Shown: piece by piece, positions 57,471 through 64,000 of the stretch
Layout: every line of letters starts with the position of its first letter
How positions within the stretch are numbered: the first letter of the stretch is position 1
From: Zygnema cylindricum
Taxonomy: Eukaryota; Streptophyta; Zygnematophyceae; Zygnematales; Zygnemataceae
Assembly (NCBI GenBank): GCA_037447655.1
Contig: JBBHKE010000140.1
Span: 268,336-332,335 of the forward strand
DNA length: 64,000 nt
Direction: 5' to 3'
Made by a program: the position numbers and the translations under genes
Notes under the pieces: model-generated
The model's input: only the letters and a program-made list of their open reading frames with translations
Told to the model about the DNA's origin: nothing
Database searches by the model: none

Positions 57471-58557
57471 TCACATATTGACGTCGATATCCATTCCATC
57501 ATTAATATTTCTCTTGCTAACATAAACATTAGATTGTTCGTTTCTGTCGTTTTCACCCGTCACCGTATTTTTCTCTTTCTTCTCCCATGCCGGTACCATA
57601 ATTTGCATTCTCATTTGGAAAATTATTGCCTCCATGAAAGACGTATTGACATAACACATCCCTTATTCCAGCACAATGGATTTTAGCAGAACGGTATCTT
57701 TTTGGTCGTATTTCAGCCTCCCCACTTTCCTATGTTCGTTCTTCTTGTCTCGAGATATGTGGGATGAACTTTCCCGTTTCCTATTCAAAGTTTTGGCACG
57801 TTTTTTTTTTAACTCTTACTCCCAATCCACGTCCAATTCGCCTCTCCCAATCAAAATGTTGTGCAGAATAGATGCTGCAAGAATACATATCACCAATGTT
57901 TTCTTTTTTCAGATGGAAAATTTTTAGAAGATGTCTCAATTGTGCCTTCAATTTCACAAAGGCTCTTTCCACTACCATCTTCGCTGCAAAGTATTTGATA
58001 TTGAATTGTTTTTTGGGATGTAGTCAACTTTAATCCTGGAAAAGGGACGATTAGGTTAGGGTGGAATGTATACCCATCATCTCCAACAAGATAGGGAGGC
58101 ACTGTTTTATTTCCCCATTGTAATGTTTCGCCGCTAGCATTCATGTCTCGCTCGAAATCTTGCCCCAATTTTGATCGTCTAAAGATCTCCGAGTCGTGTA
58201 TACAATCGGGAGATTCGAAATTCAGATCGATAAATCTTATTTTATGGTCTCCAACAATTTGTACTACTGTAGAATATTTTATTTGGCGTTGTTATAGTCG
58301 ATCGGCAAAAAACCTTCTTCTAGAGAAATTTCTATATGGGTGCAATCAATAGCACCTACACAATTTGGTAATCTTTTGTATTTTTCAAAAAAACTTTTGA
58401 TGTCGTTTAGCTCAGATTCCACCGGCCACTTTATCCAGTGCCCTAACTTTTTTGCAATGGCTTTTATAACCCGATTGAATACTTTACCCAGAGTTGAACG
58501 CCCATTACCAAATTTTTCCGCAATACGTACAACTCCCCATAGATGTCCTAATTTCAT
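57471..58557 (-). pseudogene. PIF/Harbinger DDE transposase, frameshifted
   Basis: Three frame blocks: 58557-58279 (helix-turn-helix FGNGRSTLGKVFNRVI, then first catalytic Asp in VGAIDCTHIEI), 58168-57890 (CIHDSEIFRRS and second Asp in VGDDGYTFHPN) and 57978-57781 (catalytic Glu in MVVERAFVKLK, then ENIGDMYSCSIYSAQHF). These are the motifs of the DDE_Tnp_4 family. The 5' end of the gene is not identified. Small indels near 58270 and 57970 break the frame, although all three catalytic residues are still spelled out. Family knowledge: it cuts and pastes elements into TTA/TAA targets. Confidence 0.85.
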
Positions 58558-58799
58558 CGTGATATTAATATTTGTTTTCCACTGTCAATTCTTTATTTTT
58601 TCATGTTTGAAGTTTAGGGCGGCTTAGTGGTGAGCTCCGTTTGTAATTCATTCACCAAGAATTGAACTTAATATTTGTAAGCGGAAAAGCATTACGCTTG
58701 TTTGTATATTGTGGTAAATCTCGTCAACCCAATGTACTGTTCTTGGTATGATGTAGTATTGTCAATCCTCTTTGGGTTTAAAAAGGGATATTATTTCGA
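58558..58799. other. Junction between Harbinger and copia remnants
   Basis: Probably includes the missing transposase 5' part and transposon end, but no inverted repeat could be recognised. Confidence 0.35.
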
Positions 58800-59201
58800 G
58801 TATTTCTCTTATGATTTTCAGAGATGCCTCAGAATAAAATGAGTTGCCTCCGTGTTGTTGTAATCCCATATTTCAGTATCATTCGCCTCTGTTTTTGGAA
58901 CAGCTCCTAGTGGTATAGATTTAGTAACTATTGGTGTGAGCTTTTCGTTTTCCTTCTCCTTGCCTTTATCCAACACATTAATTTCTCCGTCGTCATCTAT
59001 CTCATCTATTTGGTCATATCCTTCTAAAAATTTGACTCCTCCAAAACCTGGTGGAGCTCCCAAATTTGCAAATGGCGGCTGCACACGACCACTAACAATG
59101 CCCCATAGACGTTTTTCAAAAAGTGCACCATTCATCATAGTATCACACTATAGGAACCGCGTTCCATTAAAAATGGGCACCCTAGTGGGTGGGCCCATAA
59201 C
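58800..59201 (-). pseudogene. Copia copy 3 gag fragment
   Basis: Open for 106 codons from 59138. Matches copy 1 gag at ALCEKRFWGI, PPGFGG, VLDKGKEKE and NDTETWDFNN, ending at FILRHL. The rest of gag-pol is missing. Confidence 0.85.
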
Positions 59202-60167
59202 TTGTAATTCTGTGGCCTCTATTGGCCCAAAGAATACTAGTTTATGTAAAGCCTCTAGGATAATATTTGCCCTTTTGACTTTCCCATTGAATAATTGCCA
59301 CCAAATCAGACAAAAATTTTAACCAACCTCACCTTTGTGAGTGCTTGACTCCCTTGAGTCATACGCAAAAGAATTCTCTGAATTTGCTCCCTTGAATAGC
59401 TTGGTCTATTTATACATAAGCAATCTCAGAGAGAGGCGTCCCAAAAATTTACTAAGTCCTAAGTCATAGATCCCTCTTTCAACCCCCTATTCTTGATGTA
59501 TGTAACCAATCAAAAGACTGTACAGTAGAAAAACGTATACATGTCGCTGTTTTTTTTGTACGGCCATGGTACGGCACGGCCATCCCGCTGACTCTTGTCA
59601 GATTTGGAGCCATGGTTCCTCTCCCCATAATATCCGCTATCGAGTGATATCTTGCCTCGTGTCATCCATTGGTGTCGCCTCCATAAATTGCCAAATGTTC
59701 ACTCTGGTACATTGGCTCTATTATGAGCCGTCTTATCCGAGACCGATATTTAATTCCGTCTGTTTAAGTAAATGTTGTTTCGTTCATTTTGTGCTTCCCG
59801 TTTATTTCGTGCGTCTGAGTGGGTTCTATGTACTTTTTGATCCCTTATCAGTTAGGTAGAACACGTCTATGAGTACAACTTCAAATATGAATTGTACCCC
59901 ATGTGTTTAACGCTTCATCCAAAACCTAACGAATACGACGGACAGGTACTTTGTACGGCATTCACTCTATAGGACCTACGATCAAATCTTGGTTTGACTG
60001 CCTTCCTTTTGCAAAAGGCTATTCCTCCTGCTCCCTTGGTCTGTCTTTTTGTGTGCCTAAGGCAGCCATGGTTGTCTCAAGTCTTCAATCACTACGGCAA
60101 GTGAGAGGACTTAATAAGAACTAGTACAGACTGACAGAAGTAGAAATCTAGAAAACACATTTTTTAA
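58800..60167 (-). mobile_element. Copia copy 3: 5' LTR and gag start, truncated
   Basis: Minus-strand order: LTR 60167-59203, primer-binding site GTTATGGGCCCACC (59201-59188), gag N-terminus (GALFEKRLWGIVSGRV, then NDTEIWDYNN) down to about 58800, where it breaks off. The gag start shows TAG one codon before the position of the stop in copies 1 and 4. The LTR is clearly older than those of copy 1. Confidence 0.85.
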
Positions 60168-61660
60168 CATACATGGCAAATTGCACTAGATTGGTGGAGC
60201 TATGAATGAAGGATGGACATACAAATTTCAACCAAAGAGGGAAAAAGAAGGCACTTGTGGCAACATAAGTGGGTGGAGACGAGGAGGAGACACTTGATGA
60301 GGAGTTTGAGGAGCTTCTCTTTGATGACAAACAATAAAGAAAAGACGTGGAAATAGAAATTTGAAGAAGGCAAAATTGTGCATTCGGAGGTATGAAAGAA
60401 ACACCAAAAGATGGGTGGATATTTAACTCAGGTCTATGAGTATTTGTAGAGATAGAAAATGGTTTACAAATTTGAGAAAGATTCCATTCGTAGAGATAGA
60501 GTATGGGGATGGGAGAATTGTCACCACTACCTTAGTGGGATCGGTAGACCTTAAGGTCCTAATCGATGGAAAGGTATCCATAGTGACTTTGTCAGACGTT
60601 TTCTACATTCCTCAGCTCAACAAAAATCTGATACCTACATCTATGTTAGATGACAAAGAATTTGGGACAAAAACTAGAAAAGGTGTGTTCACAACTAGCT
60701 TTGAAATGAGGTATATTTCATAGTTGAAAAGGGAAGTCAAAGCATGTTTCGGATTGTCCTAAGTAATGGAAAGAAGGGTTTTGTATGCTTGTGTAAATGA
60801 AATGATAATATGGCATAAGAGGTTGGAACAGGTGCATTTAGACAGACTAAAAGAAATAAAAAAGAATCGAGTGGTAGAAGGGATTGAGTTTGGAAATGAT
60901 GAGATTTTGGATAACTTTAGTGGGTGTGCACAAGGGAAAGCTCACAGATTGCCTTTCCTCAATGTTGCAACTTTTAAGTGAGAAAAAGTGTTAGATCTAG
61001 TTCACACTGACATATCGGGGCCAGCTAGCATCCTATCAGCGGGAGGGAAGAGATATATGCTCACTATCACAGATGATTAGTCTAGATACTCTCGGGTATA
61101 TTTTCTTAAGTCTAAATATGAAGCCTCAAGTTACTTTAAAGAATATGAAGCGTGGAGTGAAAAGCTCTAGGAACTCTTATTAAAAGAAAAAAGAGTGATA
61201 ATGGAGGAGAGTACACTTCTAATCAGTTTGAAGAGTTTTTGACAAATGAGGGAATACAACAGCAAAATAATGTCCCTAAAAACCCGGAATTGAATGGGTT
61301 AGCGGAAAGATTGAATCAAACTTTAGGAGATATTGCTACAAGTATGTTGAATAACAAGAAAATCGGAAGATGGTTTTGGGCTAAATTAATGAACTGTGTT
61401 AAGTATTTCATAAATGGGGTCCTCACATTTGTTGTCAAGGATGAAACACCATATGAAGGATGGTCAGGGAGAAAACCAGATGTATCTCACCTAAAGGTAT
61501 TTGGAAGTCATGTCTAAAGTTTGAACAAAGATAAAGCCAAATGGAAATTGGATGGATCTCTTTAAATACAACAAAATCGTCAAAATCAGATTTGAAACTG
61601 ACCATGACTCTGAAACATAAGATGTACGGGGGGAGACAAGTCATCACGTCAATAAAGGTA
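60168..61660 (+). pseudogene. Copia copy 4: gag knuckle to integrase fragment
   Basis: Starts abruptly within the CCHC knuckle (Y-M-A-N-C), exactly where the LTR of copy 3 ends. Protease has lost its Asp (WIFNSG for WIVDSG). The post-protease region is at 60436-60723 and the pre-integrase finger at 60766-60981 (IIWHKRLEQVHLD with the second His replaced by Gln; CAQGKAHRLPF kept). Integrase core is at 60981-61517 (LVHTDISGP, then NGLAERLNQ), with three or more stops. It ends after VFGSHV without RT or RNase H. Confidence 0.88.
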
Positions 61661-61794
61661 CAACAGAAGAAAAATCAGAAGTCAACAAAGGGAGACGCGA
61701 CAAATCCATGGCGTCGAAAATGGAAGGTACATCGATTTCATTGGTGTCGCACAAAAGCCGTAGAAATCGTATCGCGGCTAGTGTACCTTCTCTT

Positions 61795-62022
61795 GTACAA
61801 AATTGTACGTTCCATTATTCTGATTGGTAGATAGGTTGCTAGATAGGGGTTGTGAGTAGGACTTTAGAACTTAGAAAGTTTTTTAGTACCTCTCTCATAG
61901 AGAACTCCTATATATATTTGCAGACTTTGATCAGCCATAACATTCCGCTCGGGTGAGCGTTTTCAGTGATTTTTTTTGCGGCAGACCTAGGAGAGTCCTT
62001 CCATTCGGGTGAAGTCATTCAT
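61795..62022 (+). mobile_element. Copia LTR fragment following copy 4
   Basis: TTCTGATTGGTAGATAGG, GACTTTAGAACTTAGAAAG and CATAACATTCCGCTCGGG align with the central-to-late part of the LTR (compare 42130-42330). The beginning and the last ~110 bases are absent. Confidence 0.65.
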
Positions 62023-62028
62023 AATTAT

Positions 62029-63060
62029 TGTTATAAAAATTAATGGTCCTTTTAATATTTTCTAGGTTTGAAAATGTAAAATAAAATGCAAAAAAAAAGT
62101 AGAGGCAATATACCTCTAAGTACTCTTTTCAACTCCCACACTTGTCGCAATCAGTGAAGGTTAGAGAGGGAGCTAGAGGCATGGCTGCCTATGCTCTCTA
62201 AAGAGAGAGACAAGCAGTAGATTTTTGTAGGTTTACCAAAATTTACTTGACCGACCTAGGATTTGATCTTGGTACCTAGTGTCCGGCAAAGTCTACAATA
62301 CTCGTTAGCGTAGTCCTATAATCTAGGACCAGTGCTGAGGTTTATAGGGCTCGTTAAATATTTAAAGATGTACACATAGATAAATTCATTTAACCGTGAA
62401 AAATGACTTGTGGCACATAGACACAATTAGAGTATAAGTACGGCTTACGGTACTTCACAAAACAAATACCGCGCATTTATTTCAACTACTAGAGTTGAAA
62501 ACCGGTTTTGATTGAACTGCCACGATAGGTGCCGAGATTGCGGAATATGCGTTTACGGGGTTTTCGGTCACCGCTACGTCAATTGACACGTGGTAGAACC
62601 TCATTAACTTGGGGCATCTCTGGAGAATATGGGAACGGATCCAGATATAGTAGATATTGACAATTTGGCCATTCCGTACGATGGCCGTACAAAAAGTACT
62701 CTGACACCTGTACCTTTTTTTACGACCGATTAATCTGATTGGTGCCGTACTCTAGTAGTAGAGGGTTTAGAGAGGGATTTAAGACTTAGAAAATTTGGTA
62801 GGTAGTTGCCTCTCTCCTAGAGTGCTTCAATACAAAAGGTCAACTTTGACTTTTCATAACATAATGCTTAAGGGAGTAGATTTTGAGACTCTTTTTGCTA
62901 TCAAATTAGGAGAGTATGGTCTTCAAAAAGGTGAAGGTGGTCAGAGTATTTGTCTGCTGGGGTGGGAGTTATTCTTCTTAAAACACAAAGGGGTCAGGGT
63001 TATCCTAAGGGCTTCGTGTGAACTGCCCATTTTTACGACTTATGGAGGTCTCAAAATTGC
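62029..63060 (+). repeat. LTR of copia copy 5 (~1032 bp)
   Basis: Starts about TGTTATAAAAATTAATGG (eroded TGTAGAAACTAATGG) and ends GAGGTCTCAAAATTGC. It contains ACCGCGCATTTATTTCAA, one arm of the LTR hairpin, but the other arm is eroded. Confidence 0.82.
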
Positions 63061-63065
63061 TGGTT

Positions 63066-63480
63066 ATGGGCCCACCTTCTAGGGTGCCCATCTTTAATGG
63101 ACATGGCTTCATATACTAGGAGAGTATGATGAGAGGAGCTCTATGTGAAAAAAGGTTTTAGGGAATAGTGAGTGGGCAAGTGAGACGTCCATCCGGTCTA
63201 GGCATCCCTCTAGGGTTTCGAGGAAGCAGATTCACCAGAGATGCAGATCCATCTCCAACGGAGGAGACAAAAGAAGGGGAGGTGGTGGATAAAGGAAACG
63301 AGAAAGAGACGATCACACCAACAGCAACCGGTTCGGCATTCATGTCACCTATTTTGAAGAATGAGGAGAATGATAATGATACTTGGGACTATAACAATAT
63401 GGCAGGAAAGCATTTCATCCTCCGTCATCTTAATTGAAGACTTGCATCTCCTTATTTGCAAGTAGAAAAGGCATCCAGTC
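63066..63480 (+). pseudogene. Copia copy 5 gag fragment
   Basis: ATG lies in the primer-binding site (63066). It reads MGPP, VPIFNG, then TAG at the same Trp codon as in copy 1, RGALCEKRF, another TAG, and the open block 63168-63437 (VRRPSGLGIP, EGEVVDKGNEKETITPTA, NNMAGKHFILRHLN). It ends in unrelated DNA after QVEKASSL. Confidence 0.85.
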
Positions 63481-63485
63481 TATGT

Positions 63486-63875
63486 CATGGCGTATCTTGT
63501 CGAGCATTTTCCTTTAAATATTTAGGCATTAGGACTGGCGGGCGCCACACAAATTTGTATTTGTGTGATATTTGGGATTTTGTAGAACCGTACATATTTA
63601 TTTATCCTGTAATTTCCACCGATGACGTATTGTCGCATTTGCGTCGATCGTACATATTTATCTTTCTCGTAATTTCAGCCGACGACGAAGTTGACCGTTC
63701 GCGTTCGCATATACAATGTTACAGAGATTGTTATACACGAAGGATCATCTCGGCCGTCAACGCAAAAGCATACCAAGTTTCAATGTCACATCTGGAACGT
63801 TGACGTGATGTACAGACAAGCCGACTGTTTGTTATGAAGACGTGACGCAATTGGACCATTTTAAGTCGTGAACTA
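63486..63875. other. Unassigned DNA with a ~62-bp tandem repeat
   Basis: CGTACATATTTATYTWTCYYGTAATTTC recurs at about 63589 and 63649, followed in both by CCGAYGACG. No gene recognised. It separates copia copy 5 from the LTR at the window edge. Confidence 0.45.
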
Positions 63876-64000
63876 TGCAATTCTGTGTCCTCCATTGGAC
63901 CACAGAATACAGGAAGCCTCTAGATAGTATTTAACTAACCCACTTTAAGCCACAACCACTGCTGCCCAAGAAGGCAAACTGACAATTTGACTGCACCCCT
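63876..64000 (-). mobile_element. Copia LTR end, continues beyond the window
   Basis: TGCAATTCTGTGTCCTCCAT and GGAAGCCTCTAGATAG match the inner end of minus-oriented LTRs (compare 59203-59260). No primer-binding site is next to it at 63860-63875, so it is the 3' LTR or a solo LTR of another minus-strand copy. Confidence 0.7.

Larger units (their letters stand above)
54705..58557. mobile_element. PIF/Harbinger-type DNA transposon, decayed
   Basis: Contains both genes expected of the superfamily: a Myb/SANT-like ORF1 on the plus strand (54705-56133) and a DDE transposase on the minus strand (58557-57471), convergent, with a satellite-like array between them. I could not find the terminal inverted repeats or a 3-bp TTA/TAA target duplication, so the outer borders are provisional. 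Confidence 0.8.
62029..63480 (+). mobile_element. Copia copy 5: 5' LTR and gag start, truncated
   Basis: LTR 62029-63060, primer-binding site GGTTATGGGCCCACC at 63062-63076, gag to about 63480, then unrelated sequence. The order and orientation match copy 2. Confidence 0.88.

Overview
The window is eukaryotic nuclear DNA: two intron-containing genes in a large mass of transposable elements and simple repeats, with one 10-base run of Ns (7379-7388). A plant or streptophyte-algal genome fits best. The evidence is a gene whose serine-rich N-terminus looks like an organelle transit peptide, the plant-like hAT, PIF/Harbinger and Ty1/copia elements, and copia primer-binding sites matching an internal part of initiator tRNA-Met. 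A charophyte such as Chara is my guess, but nothing here proves the species.

Layout. 394-2599 (minus): three-exon gene for a 238-residue membrane protein, resembling FAM210/DUF1279 in layout. 3217-3706: a TA-flanked inverted-repeat DNA transposon ('family A', ends CACCG...CGGTG), with relatives at 7911, 10191, 20622, 24058 and 50424. 4895-7206 and 10988-13434: two copies of a ~2.3 kb block, separated by an N gap and a 3.6 kb core-deleted hAT element (7408-10984). 13867-23787 (minus): nine-exon ANKZF1/Vms1 orthologue of 695 residues, a peptidyl-tRNA hydrolase of ribosome-associated quality control. It has zinc finger, VLRF1 domain with GGRQ motif, ankyrin segment, a p97/Cdc48-binding VIM and a C-terminal treble clef. 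Small inverted-repeat elements sit in introns of both genes. 25740-26613: a short hAT derivative with a perfect 8-bp target duplication and a six-fold 63-bp internal repeat.

27477-33930 (minus): a young Ty1/copia retrotransposon. It has two 1052-bp LTRs about 99% identical, a TCTCC target duplication, a 931-codon open pol frame, and gag broken by two TAG codons and one frameshift. 33931-41290: gene-poor DNA with CT/GA tracts, a TA microsatellite, an interstitial telomere-like array, a 122-bp tandem duplication and a 415-bp dispersed repeat. 41332-48078 (plus): an old, decayed copia of the same family with a gypsy RNase H fragment inserted in gag. 48079-54660: minisatellites, an LTR remnant, a ~690-bp long inverted repeat whose two arms encode related peptides, and AT-rich DNA. 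54705-58557: a decayed PIF/Harbinger element with a Myb-like ORF1 and an oppositely oriented DDE transposase. 58800-64000: nested remnants of at least four copia copies.

The two host genes show no functional link. The rest is best read as layers of transposition: family A elements inside the hAT, a gypsy fragment inside a copia, copia inside copia, and copia inside purine/pyrimidine microsatellites.
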